A stretch of DNA of 33,379 nt from a virus. The position numbers were made by a program, and so were the translations under genes. Below the pieces are notes generated by a model. It ran no database searches, had not been told where the DNA came from, and saw nothing but the letters and a program-made list of their open reading frames with translations. Positions within the stretch are counted from its first letter, which is position 1; every line of letters starts with the position of its first letter. The stretch spans positions 1-33,379 of IMG/VR virus record IMGVR_UViG_3300025120_000263, one strand, 5' to 3'. Shown here one piece after another: positions 29,301-33,379 of this stretch.

Positions 29301-30033
29301 AAGATCAGGAAGAGATCGACCGGAGTATGTAGATTCTGTATGGGAAGTAACTAGGTTTTCACCACCTATATACTCTAAGTTATCTAAACTAAAACAAGCT
29401 GGTTGGCAGTTTGATTCTAAAAAACGTAGAGAATTAATATATGAAAGAGGTTTTTCATTAGATAATCCAGCGTACGAAGCAGCTGCTAAAGTTGTATCAG
29501 CTACTACTAACATTCCTCTTGATAGAGTTATGTATAAGATAAAAAACATTGAAGGAGCTTTAGACGAGGACAATGAAATATGGCAGAGAATAGCTATGAT
29601 GGGTGGTTGGCCTAAATGGCAACTAGAAGATCCTAAAACACCAGCTATGCTTACTCCTGAAGAAAAGACTGAGAAGAAAGCCAACGTTAAAATAGAAAAC
29701 TATAAGAAAGCTAAAGGATCGAAAGACTATGACACTATTAAAAAATTAACTTCTGATCAGCAAATTAAAATGCTAAAAAGTTTAGGATTTGGAGATTACA
29801 CTATTAAAAATGCAAAATCAGAGCAAGCTAAAATAGATTTAATAATAGCTAAGAATAGTGGTAAAAAGATAAAAATAGATAAAGAAGCTATTAGAAAAGA
29901 TAAGTTTAAAAAATTAAGTAAAGAAGAACAAGTAAGAAAACTAGATAGCTTAGGATTAAGCAAAGCAGAAATAAGTGCTTTAAAATATGAAAATGATAGA
30001 GTTGAAAAAATGCTCGAATTAATGAAAAAATAA
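20380..30033 (+). CDS. Giant multidomain virion protein with zincin and HAD domains
   Basis: The product has 3217 residues. Residues 1-350 are acidic and low in complexity. Helical regions follow to about 950, then Gly/Ala-rich hydrophobic segments at about 970-1055 (FALGAIATGPVAAIG) that could touch membranes. A zincin follows: HEERH at 1276-1280, with a likely third ligand in DEEFIMIFGD (E1338/E1339). Residues about 1500-1560 (RNRITNFDPNAKRADGS, EGFGEFIFANT) and EEHNPPAS (2069-2076) are distinctive but unassigned. A HAD phosphatase domain spans about 2270-2430 with DFDDT (2274-2278), LTARG (2351-2355) and FADDA (2406-2410). From about 2708, the motifs NTRSAVLQT, QQSSDPSRISQQQSS and FANTPMQYARIQ are of the type seen in large polyvalent phage proteins. 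Two helical repeats end the chain. It is probably packaged and ejected with DNA; its enzymatic roles are inferred. Confidence 0.8.
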   Translation: MAEFIAPTDSIIVKENDENVDNFTPPADAEPVKSTAIGPADSGPRTVEKSTVDAEDAAAAKTEKEVAKLDGDAKLISSGSDSESKSKPKSLYEKNKDREEKYKQDLAIKLENIPDEVTSWNDSYSTGDDNLDEVIRTSIEERPNQSEPRTKDTMIKYVLSSSYDSNSKIAEYLPLEDKDLSVVNEELVENNSIRSILQQGESDVDSYKDAKIVGIIPRFSDEEVITRETKILEDSDVNLSPTTTSTGAEIRKPVEEEIIETKRDIITGNQSGTRIAWQMPDGKGGYKIKYTNAPTGTILGGEFEVEDFTIESDKEKHQDWQNKVDLRVFVNEVEDELFDSDDDLYRSEDGSIDINRGKDSAMDNFAKNYYEDINFSNQLYAPRDKNNVKSSSAGFNNSRMADFGFYYDEDSNRIYKDIVIDEKFKPKITDENVYFDLDQEGVQENLKAGNLAGWLKDNAGVAELTSAYEEVSKINLETQRNLERQQVKIHAIKGEITAIQPELEVNTSFVEVFKRTGSDNDKTLNNQFEELNKNLTYEASEISKLYKMHQEGKDIDIKEYNKRYKKFEADKAKFNKMVEVLDLPMTEENGWSEKLIGGKRTRNDKQRGYTVLKHKESGLEIIYGYQNQAQKGSIFFDESRMGDNALSPKDYIKKEKELQYDFAQKTIDNITEIEYLGNLIVDAGLNIDKRFATVYKANVKKALIEEGVALNNATVMDYSKRTLNQFTSNYFRAMSGFTNTLVSTIANTGSLVGFYDEKDMKVFARGFKDVQRGFDSAMKFVSVEENNTFSKAFAKTFYGKAHSAMIDMVFDVLVTKGMGKGGSVNKAAKMLKGAEKVSRIKKAKTLFSTLMKSPAALANKGFEKVVSQTMDMMTNPMFLKIADGTQRQLDDPRFKDMSSGQKYLYTMGTSFIMGKLEQIGVDFATERGGQQVVNHILQKAFQRGGDNIARNADNIIMDYLKRGVIGTTKTLSGFGFKMTGEGATEVAQDVFAFGAEELVNYLKGYNGKKSGAAATGFYNPDFFSKENLESLIETFALGAIATGPVAAIGTATDIKENYGPQSISGVGDNQFSVFYDVFSEKENINSYVEQMEIKLDEAIDGLDSQEEINEIRAEYDKQINSAKEISSKMQEVRNAGGNNLSLQDQKKAYQLLDELERLEASMEVDGKKANKDLNAAKLEQIQDIRTQLNDLSFKAEQNVKDSLERGKKVSGDATLTLINPDQDIEAQLVEQGVDPESEQGLKVINNKGGATIIQDENGNDKIFVAADSDVETLINHEERHNFWKEALSRDPESAGRVVKIIRDYLENSPGNEEVLKDINRIYEAYENDPDYTKEMLDEEFIMIFGDKLNDKNIDARVKDDRSFKDKFKFAAKELYRNAFNVKFKEPKNIDDVFDLLRNQRKAIEKGKKSKRLTNFTEKGFKDTKTEQTKPADTKVVESKKDTPLQAINKLIPSDIATKQDFENFINDRRLFPELYKSTFSIEEGRDLGMEMTQDGVISNYVKSRSIGDEYLGAIESVRNRITNFDPNAKRADGSTVGTEGFGEFIFANTNFGKMDSKKKLAKENEKRQREESTDTEAAKQLTTQDSDPVVESKKERVTPRSKIKKAAPEFVTKELEADIEKAITGIIKSSSLDVKSKEFRPFIKGVIEGELTNKIKKELGIGKDYDFLIKKLGPKLKDIMPIDYFVKLESQTKPADRLFTNPPRRLTKQADIDKAMRNDKIYVEKAAQGANIYTFKDFNPKKLVDYILAPSINPKTGKKSGLKGTRKTSTAASIAFELGKDMIPSVMKKLGIDTSQAAEISKKIQREPRALFRKQTSLTGQQVAELIKAAQFPNKQALARELGFSADAINEKSRKGLQDQMLEAAELGFLDLTVIEAGKMGSGGKATYYGNIVDGKFVKDIASSKKYIKRTNGEYVLFEQKKEGKFKRVNLEQVNENTDYIAKQGRLYYGKKDPAYQTLIRAAGKSPFKKGFNRIGLPKGGKINAAWAKSKKAQSDLNMNILDYVVNQLSDAVNVGKDGVKMSMDVAGMIIIQSYQGTSGLIKAAAPFKYISKNFEYGNKKDGDKKYREEHNPPASVVGASIMVAIKNNTAKEVMKDIRNNFYQTVLSKKADSMLDMAKLDATLPKGTYIGDNPIIRLAKAGINLNDIINVETGKSMADEFGLGVATTVNTFPGVISLQNDLISEVVIGSKDLKAAKKQLDVYTKFPNNNQPSLAKTQNDATKSSNTTLKESKVLSVDEDLNIYELLSKAAGVDQALKLANSLDQPTKKIRVFDFDDTLATSKNKVYATKGDQRIEMNAEKFATDAAQMIEDGWAMDFSDFDNVTDGARGPLFKVAQTIKEARGNEDLFVLTARGPNAETAIYDFLKAEGLEFKRENIVGLGKSPGEAKANWMIDKAAEGYNDFYFADDAYQNVKAVQDVMSVIDVKSKIQQAKVKESKKLSLEFNDIIEKTTGVDAFKEYSAAKAKTIGASKGKFKFFIPYSAEDFLGLIYPTLSKGSVGDAQMAWYKQNLIDPYTKAQENLSTARLNLMNDFKQLKKSLNVPKKLRQKNSSGFTNEQAVRVHLFTSMGYEVPGLSKRDLKELNDTVENDSQLLEFSNQILTINKGDGYAQPDANWLVGTITTDLINLINNEKRSKYLANWQERIDAIYSNENLNKLESIYGTTYVEALKNMLTRMRTGKNRLTSGSKIENQILDYINGSIGTIMFFNTRSAVLQTISSINFVNWSFNNPYKAGKAFANQKQYWTDFKELMNSDFLVDRRNGLKLNISESEIADAASTSNNKAKAALNWLLSKGFLPTQYADSFAIASGGATFFRNRISDLVSKGMSEADAKKQAMIEFRQIAEESQQSSDPSRISQQQSSNVGRLILAFANTPMQYARIQKRAIQDLVNGRGDAKSNISRVVYYGFVQNVIFNALQQAVFALGFGDDDEEDEAKNKKYLNVANGMLDSLLRGLGIGGAALSVAKNFLMDIYERSGRDRPEYVDSVWEVTRFSPPIYSKLSKLKQAGWQFDSKKRRELIYERGFSLDNPAYEAAAKVVSATTNIPLDRVMYKIKNIEGALDEDNEIWQRIAMMGGWPKWQLEDPKTPAMLTPEEKTEKKANVKIENYKKAKGSKDYDTIKKLTSDQQIKMLKSLGFGDYTIKNAKSEQAKIDLIIAKNSGKKIKIDKEAIRKDKFKKLSKEEQVRKLDSLGLSKAEISALKYENDRVEKMLELMKK

Positions 30034-30038
30034 ATATT

Positions 30039-30518
30039 ATGGCAGGATACAGGAAAGACATGGAAAAAATGGGTGCAGCTATGGGTAAGATTAAAAATCC
30101 TATACCTAAGATTAAAAATCCTCCACCTCAATTTAATCCTGTAAGAAGAGATGCAACATATGTAAAACCCAATTTAAACATTGACATGGGTTTAACATCT
30201 ATTAATTCTCCTTCTAACATCAATAAAAGATCTGACGCAGAGGAAAAGAGACTTGCTTCAAGACTAATTTCTAAAAACCCATCTCCCATAACTACTAATA
30301 AACCTATAAGTCTTAAGGAAATGGGAATTAAAAATTACAAATATCCTGAGAGTGGTGCTATTAAAATGACTGCCTCTCCTCATGAATATTTTTTAGGTGG
30401 TGGAATGGCTAAAGGAGGTTTTAACTTATCTAAAAGCTTAGCTGGAAAAGTAATTAGTAAAGCTAAACCTATTTTAAAAAATGTAGCTGCAGACTTTGGA
30501 ATAGATCAAGCACTATAA
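30039..30518 (+). CDS. Small basic virion-associated protein, unknown
   Basis: The 159-residue protein starts 5 bases after the giant gene and is the last of the rightward block. It has a flexible, Pro/Lys/Asn-rich N-terminal two-thirds with a duplicated unit (KIKNPIP, KIKNPPP; residues about 17-30). The C-terminal part contains a Gly-rich FLGGGMAKGG (about 119-128) followed by an amphipathic helix (LSKSLAGKVISKAKPILKNV). The Gly-rich hinge plus amphipathic helix could contact membranes, in keeping with co-ejected proteins, but this is a guess. No family is recognised. The stop TAA forms the first base of an inverted repeat, and a strong terminator follows. Confidence 0.6.
   Translation: MAGYRKDMEKMGAAMGKIKNPIPKIKNPPPQFNPVRRDATYVKPNLNIDMGLTSINSPSNINKRSDAEEKRLASRLISKNPSPITTNKPISLKEMGIKNYKYPESGAIKMTASPHEYFLGGGMAKGGFNLSKSLAGKVISKAKPILKNVAADFGIDQAL
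30086..30122 (+). repeat. Direct repeat within a coding gene
   Basis: TAAGATTAAAAATCCT occurs at 30086-30101 and again at 30107-30122, in frame (period 21 bases), giving the repeated peptide KIKNP. A simple in-frame tandem duplication explains it. Confidence 0.8.
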
Positions 30519-30554
30519 GGAACAAAAAAACTGGGCACCATACCCAAAGTTCCT
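30518..30554. other. Nested inverted repeat before the terminator
   Basis: AGGAAC (30518-30523) pairs with GTTCCT (30549-30554). Inside it, TGGG (30532-30535) pairs with CCCA (30543-30546). It sits just after the last rightward stop and before the main terminator. It could be a small RNA structure or a protein site; the function is unknown. Confidence 0.4.
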
Positions 30555-30561
30555 GTAACCA

Positions 30562-30594
30562 AAAAAGGGGAGGTCATTACGACTTCCCCTTTTT
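30562..30594. terminator. Bidirectional terminator between convergent blocks
   Basis: A 14-bp stem with one G-T wobble runs from 30562-30575 to 30581-30594 around the loop ATTAC. Its G/C-rich core GGGGA is flanked by A-runs and T-runs, so transcripts from either strand end in a U-tract. It separates the rightward virion genes from the leftward reductase genes. Confidence 0.9.
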
Positions 30595-30598
30595 ATAT

Positions 30599-30640
30599 TT
30601 AACACCATGGGCAAAATCCGCCCGGACAACCGTCACACAT
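30599..30640 (-). CDS. Micro-ORF of 13 aa with two CxxC pairs
   Basis: The minus strand encodes MCDGCPGGFCPWC and a TAA stop. The two CxxC pairs (C2/C5 and C10/C13) sit around PGGF, so four of 13 residues are cysteine. The ATG lies 3 bases after the stop of the 51-residue gene and is in its frame, and the TAA lies 4 bases before the bidirectional terminator, so the ORF is the last element of the reductase transcript. Such a peptide could bind zinc or iron, or act as a dithiol for the reductase. This length can occur by chance, but the composition and placement make chance less attractive. No family is recognised. Confidence 0.4.
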   Translation of the reverse strand: MCDGCPGGFCPWC

Positions 30641-30643
30641 AAT

Positions 30644-30799
30644 TCATATTTTAATAGTTATACCTATTGACACTATAAAAGCGCCGCTTGCTATCGCAAG
30701 TGTATTGGGATTAAAATCTAGCTTTTGTTTATGCCAGATCATGTTGGTACCAGCAAAAGTCATCATGCCAATACCGCCTATTACAGCTAATCGTCTCAT
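30644..30799 (-). CDS. Small two-helix membrane protein, 51 aa
   Basis: The start overlaps the reductase stop as ATGA, a classical translational-coupling arrangement. The protein begins MRRLAVIGGIGMMTFAGTNM, then a short polar loop (WHKQKLDFNPN) and a second hydrophobic stretch (TLAIASGAFIVSIGITIKI). That gives two likely membrane helices (about 4-21 and 34-50) with a basic start. Small two-helix proteins in phages include holin-like proteins and inner-membrane factors, and its coupling to a nucleotide-metabolism gene is unusual for a holin. No family is recognised. The overlap and coherent hydrophobic pattern make it likely real. Confidence 0.6.
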   Translation of the reverse strand: MRRLAVIGGIGMMTFAGTNMIWHKQKLDFNPNTLAIASGAFIVSIGITIKI

Positions 30800-32658
30800 T
30801 TAATTTCACAATTATCACCTGCACAAGCTAACTCCCCTGCAAGATCTGTTTCATCTTCTGTTTCTATAATCTTACTAAGATCAATATCTTTAAGATGAGT
30901 CATAGCCATATCGTAATTTACTTTACTTATATCTTCAAATGGTGCTTGAGTATAGGTACCGCCATCATAAGGTAGTACAGACAAACCATTATAATGATCT
31001 CTGTTTTCCCACATCCATTTACCCGCTTGATCCCACTCTTCTTGTTTTAAGCTAACAGTAGCTGAAACGTTATGAGTATTAGATCCTTTTCTGTGACCAG
31101 GCTTTACCCACTCTGTGGCAACTTTCTTTATACGCTCAAGTAAATCAAATGGTGATTCATCTCTTAATATAGAACCTTCAGGAGCTTTTTGTGGTATACT
31201 AATTACAGCAGTATCATGAGGTCTAAAAAATTCATCCTCAACTAATTCAGGGTGGTTGTTAGATAAATACTTATACATAGATTCGTTTTTACCAACTCTA
31301 ATCCTACGCGTATAATAATCAGCGTGCCATGCATGAATACCAGATGAAGTTCCTAATGCCAGAGATGTCGTCCCAGCAGGCTTCACGGTCGTGCATCTTG
31401 CTGCTGGATTAATACCAATAGCTTTAGCTGTCTTTGCATTTTCTCTTTTTACTATATTTGCAGCGGCCTTCATATCCAACGGCAGCACAGCGGCACTCGC
31501 GATCCCTGTCATTGATACACCGATAAGCGCGTCCTTCTCTGTCGTATCTCTCCATACATCTCTTAAATAATGAAAGTCAGTGTAACCAGCTTGCAATGTA
31601 CCTACGAAGCTAGCATGCTTAACTCTTTCGTTTAAATCTTCTTGTGATTCAATATCACTAGCATTTACTTCACACAAGTTACAAAACTGAAAAGGTCTTA
31701 ATGCTATTTCACAACAAGGGTTTGTGCCCCAGTCTTTATCATTGTTAAGATATATACCAGGTTCGCCTGACCCTGATAGCTCAACACGTTTCCAAAGATC
31801 CATAAAAAACTCTTGTGTTACTTTATGTCTCATAAGAACAGCTGAATTATTAGCTCTACCTCTTTGTGGATTTGTTTCCCACCAGCTACCTGATTTACAA
31901 CTAATCATCTCGCTATCTTCAGCAGAAAATAAACTAATTAAAGCAGCTCTACGTATACCACCAGCTAAAACTGAATCAGCTATATGACAAACTATATCAT
32001 GAGCCTCAACAGTTGTTAATGGTGTACCATCATCCTTAGCATCGAATATACCTTTAATTTTAAGTATACACTCTTTTAATGGTTGAGGTCCCGGTGCTTT
32101 ACCACCTGATGTAACTAATTGAGCTCCTTTAGCTCTAATATCAGAATAATCAAACTCTACAGTAGAACTCCTCTTATCGCCCATGTAAGATTTCATAAGA
32201 ACTTTAATTGCATCAGCCCAACCTTCAATACTATCTCCAATTAAAAACCTTCTAGTTCTTTTACTGTAAGGCTGATTAACTGGCGGCATCTGTTTTACGT
32301 GGTGATTCTGTACGGAGTATCCAACACCTGTGCCACCAAGCAGTAAGAACATGGTTTCGTGAAAGCTATCAATATGGTCAATTGGTAGATAAGCACAATT
32401 ATAAACACGATTAGGACTAATCTCAATAGGTTTACCTCCGAACTGTAGCGAGCGCATGCTAGGTAAAATTTTCTTTTCATATACTAATTTATAAGCTTCA
32501 TTTATTCTTTCTGAAAGCTCTGGATATTTTTTAATATGCATTGCTTTATTTCTATCTACTAGTTCTATCCAAGTTTCTCTACGATTTAACTCAGGCACGA
32601 ACTTTGCGTACTTCATGTACACTGTTATATCACTTAGTATTTTGTTCGATAACTCCAT
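30796..32658 (-). CDS. nrdJ: Adenosylcobalamin-dependent ribonucleotide reductase (class II)
   Basis: This 620-residue enzyme reduces ribonucleotides to deoxynucleotides using coenzyme B12, so it needs no oxygen. It resembles the monomeric RTPR type. C88 in RVYNCAYLP and C326 in FCNLCEVN form the reducible pair. C315 in NPCCEI is the thiyl cysteine with E317 beside it, and the C315-C326 spacing of 11 equals that of C408-C419 in the Lactobacillus enzyme. The C-terminal CAGDNC (C612, C617) is the shuttle pair, like CxxxxC in RTPR. FLLLGGTGVGYSVQ and PAGTTSLALGTSSGIHAWHA are further family motifs. It is shorter than the 739-residue Lactobacillus protein. NPCGEI is usual; here the Gly is Cys. It overlaps the upstream gene by 29 bases. 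Confidence 0.92.
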   Translation of the reverse strand: MELSNKILSDITVYMKYAKFVPELNRRETWIELVDRNKAMHIKKYPELSERINEAYKLVYEKKILPSMRSLQFGGKPIEISPNRVYNCAYLPIDHIDSFHETMFLLLGGTGVGYSVQNHHVKQMPPVNQPYSKRTRRFLIGDSIEGWADAIKVLMKSYMGDKRSSTVEFDYSDIRAKGAQLVTSGGKAPGPQPLKECILKIKGIFDAKDDGTPLTTVEAHDIVCHIADSVLAGGIRRAALISLFSAEDSEMISCKSGSWWETNPQRGRANNSAVLMRHKVTQEFFMDLWKRVELSGSGEPGIYLNNDKDWGTNPCCEIALRPFQFCNLCEVNASDIESQEDLNERVKHASFVGTLQAGYTDFHYLRDVWRDTTEKDALIGVSMTGIASAAVLPLDMKAAANIVKRENAKTAKAIGINPAARCTTVKPAGTTSLALGTSSGIHAWHADYYTRRIRVGKNESMYKYLSNNHPELVEDEFFRPHDTAVISIPQKAPEGSILRDESPFDLLERIKKVATEWVKPGHRKGSNTHNVSATVSLKQEEWDQAGKWMWENRDHYNGLSVLPYDGGTYTQAPFEDISKVNYDMAMTHLKDIDLSKIIETEDETDLAGELACAGDNCEIK

Positions 32659-32857
32659 CTTTCTTTTCTTTTTCTAATTTTTCAGCTTCTTTTTTTAAGA
32701 ACTCTATAGCTCTATCGTAGCCTGGTATTAATTTTACAGTTTCTAAAGTACCTACTGCAGTAGTACTAAGTATATTCATTTCATTTATCATTTGCTGCAC
32801 AACCCTTGTTAATGCCGCAATTTTATTCTGCATCTCTAGCAGAGTACTTTCTTTCAT
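32630..32857 (-). CDS. Small coiled-coil protein, 75 aa
   Basis: The protein is helical throughout: MQNKIAALTRVVQQMINEMNIL, a short linker (STTAVGTLETVKLIPGYD), then AIEFLKKEAEKLEKEKKD, a highly charged second helix. It overlaps the reductase start by 29 bases and the preceding small gene by 35 bases, so these genes are packed as in a phage early or middle operon. No catalytic motif is seen and the family is not recognised. It could be an adaptor or a small regulator. Confidence 0.65.
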   Translation of the reverse strand: MKESTLLEMQNKIAALTRVVQQMINEMNILSTTAVGTLETVKLIPGYDRAIEFLKKEAEKLEKEKKDGVIEQNTK

Positions 32858-32996
32858 ATTTTATTAATTCTTTATATTTTAAATATCCTTTTTGTTCTAT
32901 ACTCCAATCAATAAACTTCTGCAATTGACGTTCAGCATATTTTCTTCTTGCTAAGTCTTTTTTTTCCCAAGAATTAAGTTCACGGTTTCTTCGCAT
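32823..32996 (-). CDS. Small basic/charged protein, 57 aa
   Basis: Its ATG lies at 32996 (reverse strand) and its TAA at 32823-32825. It reads MRRNRELNSWEKKDLARRKY, AERQLQKFIDWSIEQKGYLK, YKELIKYERKYSARDAE: a Lys/Arg/Glu-rich, helical, Trp- and Tyr-containing protein. It covers the otherwise empty gap between the resolvase-like gene (46-base overlap) and the 75-residue gene (35-base overlap). The overlapping packing is the same as in its neighbours. No known family is recognised, and its small size keeps confidence moderate. Confidence 0.5.
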   Translation of the reverse strand: MRRNRELNSWEKKDLARRKYAERQLQKFIDWSIEQKGYLKYKELIKYERKYSARDAE

Positions 32997-33379
32997 TCCT
33001 TTTGATTTTGAGGTTTGTATAACGTAATGTTCGGTAAGTGTTTATGTACATAAGCTTTAAATAACTTCCAGCGTATGGGAAAAGATTCATTAGCACGTCC
33101 TTTACATTCAATAATAAAATTATCTCCCACAAAATCCGGAGTATACTTGATATTAAGTATTTTTTTATTACCTCTATTACGGAACTCGCCTTTTCCATTT
33201 CCTTGCCTTTCATAAGCTTCTTGTTCAAAGTTAAAAGAAGGGACAAGCTCGTAAGTTTGTCCCTCGTAATGTGCTATGATATTAGCTTTTTTTAAAGCTA
33301 CATACATGTGTTTTTCTAAGCCAGATGCAAATTGTATTCCATCATGCTTAACTTTTTTAGATCTTACCGGACCTTTTTT
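32951..33379 (-). CDS. T7 endonuclease I-like Holliday-junction resolvase, 5' end missing
   Basis: The frame is open to the window edge, so the start lies outside and the ATG at 33307 is internal. The visible 142 residues begin with RSKKVKHDGIQFASGLEKHM, the substrate-contacting N-terminal part of T7 endonuclease I-type enzymes. They continue with YTPDFV and FIIECKG, the PD-(D/E)xK catalytic core. Likely metal and catalytic residues correspond to T7 Glu20 (the E in SGLEKH), Asp55 (PDF), Glu65 and Lys67 (ECK). Between the first Glu and PDF there are about 25 more residues than in T7. The T7 enzyme has 149 residues, so the gene is nearly complete here. It cuts branched DNA, including replication or recombination junctions. 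Confidence 0.85.
   Translation of the reverse strand, partial: KKGPVRSKKVKHDGIQFASGLEKHMYVALKKANIIAHYEGQTYELVPSFNFEQEAYERQGNGKGEFRNRGNKKILNIKYTPDFVGDNFIIECKGRANESFPIRWKLFKAYVHKHLPNITLYKPQNQKECEETVNLILGKKKT

Noticed and set aside
20380-30033. N4- or crAss-like virion RNA polymerase within the giant protein
   Set aside because: The DFDD motif at 2274 belongs to a HAD domain (with LTARG and FADDA). I found no DxDGD catalytic loop and no RxxxKxxxxxxYG motif.
29295-30131. Reverse-strand ORFs opposite the end of the giant gene (129 and 111 residues)
   Set aside because: They are antisense to well-supported coding sequence, with hydrophobic low-complexity translations typical of reversed AT-rich Lys-rich genes.
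30518-30795. tRNA or other standard RNA gene between the convergent blocks
   Set aside because: No cloverleaf can be drawn; the inverted repeats are too short and spaced like simple hairpins.
31724-32480. ORFs overlapping the reductase on both strands
   Set aside because: The reductase frame carries all active-site motifs across this region, so the others are shadows.
32951-33307. ATG at 33307 as the start of the resolvase gene
   Set aside because: The open frame upstream encodes the conserved N-terminal part with the catalytic Glu, so the true start is outside the window.
1-33379. CRISPR arrays, insertion sequences, integrase or attachment sites
   Set aside because: No regularly spaced repeats, transposase or integrase motifs, or long flanking direct repeats were seen.
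1-33379. General TGA recoding in this phage
   Set aside because: The large terminase's upstream gene and nrdJ end in TGA at positions that fit normal protein ends, and no gene here is interrupted by in-frame TGA.

Overview
The window is AT-rich DNA from a tailed double-stranded DNA bacteriophage, most likely with a short (podovirus-type) tail. It carries terminase, portal, scaffold, capsid, connector and nozzle-like genes, followed by very large virion (ejection-type) genes, and I see no tape-measure, sheath or tail-tube gene. Start codons lack Shine-Dalgarno sequences and are preceded by A/T-rich stretches. That is typical of phages of Bacteroidota, so a (probably marine) flavobacterial host is my best inference. 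Family-level placement is not proven; the layout recalls crAss-like and related long-genome podoviruses.

Positions 1-653 hold the 3' end of a LamG adhesin gene cut by the window edge. Positions 699-1968 hold a chain of overlapping small genes: a coiled-coil protein, an unknown, a double GroES-like protein and a probable small terminase. Positions 1965-9306 are the packaging and head genes: large terminase, portal, scaffold and major capsid. Positions 9369-11165 hold three further head or virion genes, two of which look like paralogues. Terminator-like hairpins follow the capsid gene and two of these genes. Positions 11222-18082 encode connector/ring proteins and a two-gene nozzle-like assembly studded with repeated beta modules. 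Positions 18093-20370 encode a GNAT-like protein and two internal-virion-type proteins. Positions 20380-30033 are one 3217-residue gene with an embedded HExxH zincin, an intact HAD phosphatase and a C-terminal region typical of large polyvalent phage proteins. A small gene (30039-30518) closes the rightward block.

A strong hairpin at 30562-30594 with T-runs on both strands separates this block from a leftward block. In its transcription order, that block holds a T7 endonuclease I-like resolvase (cut by the window edge), two small overlapping genes, an adenosylcobalamin-dependent (class II, NrdJ/RTPR-type) ribonucleotide reductase, a 51-residue two-helix membrane protein coupled to the reductase by an ATGA overlap, and a 13-residue ORF with two CxxC pairs just before the terminator. 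The rightward genes build, fill and close the particle; the leftward genes supply deoxynucleotides and process DNA branches.

The items most worth following up are the Cys-rich micro-ORF behind the reductase, the multi-enzyme giant virion protein, the repeated beta modules in the nozzle pair, and the terminator-like hairpins and start-abutting repeats in the head operon. All family assignments rest on reading motifs by eye, without database searches.
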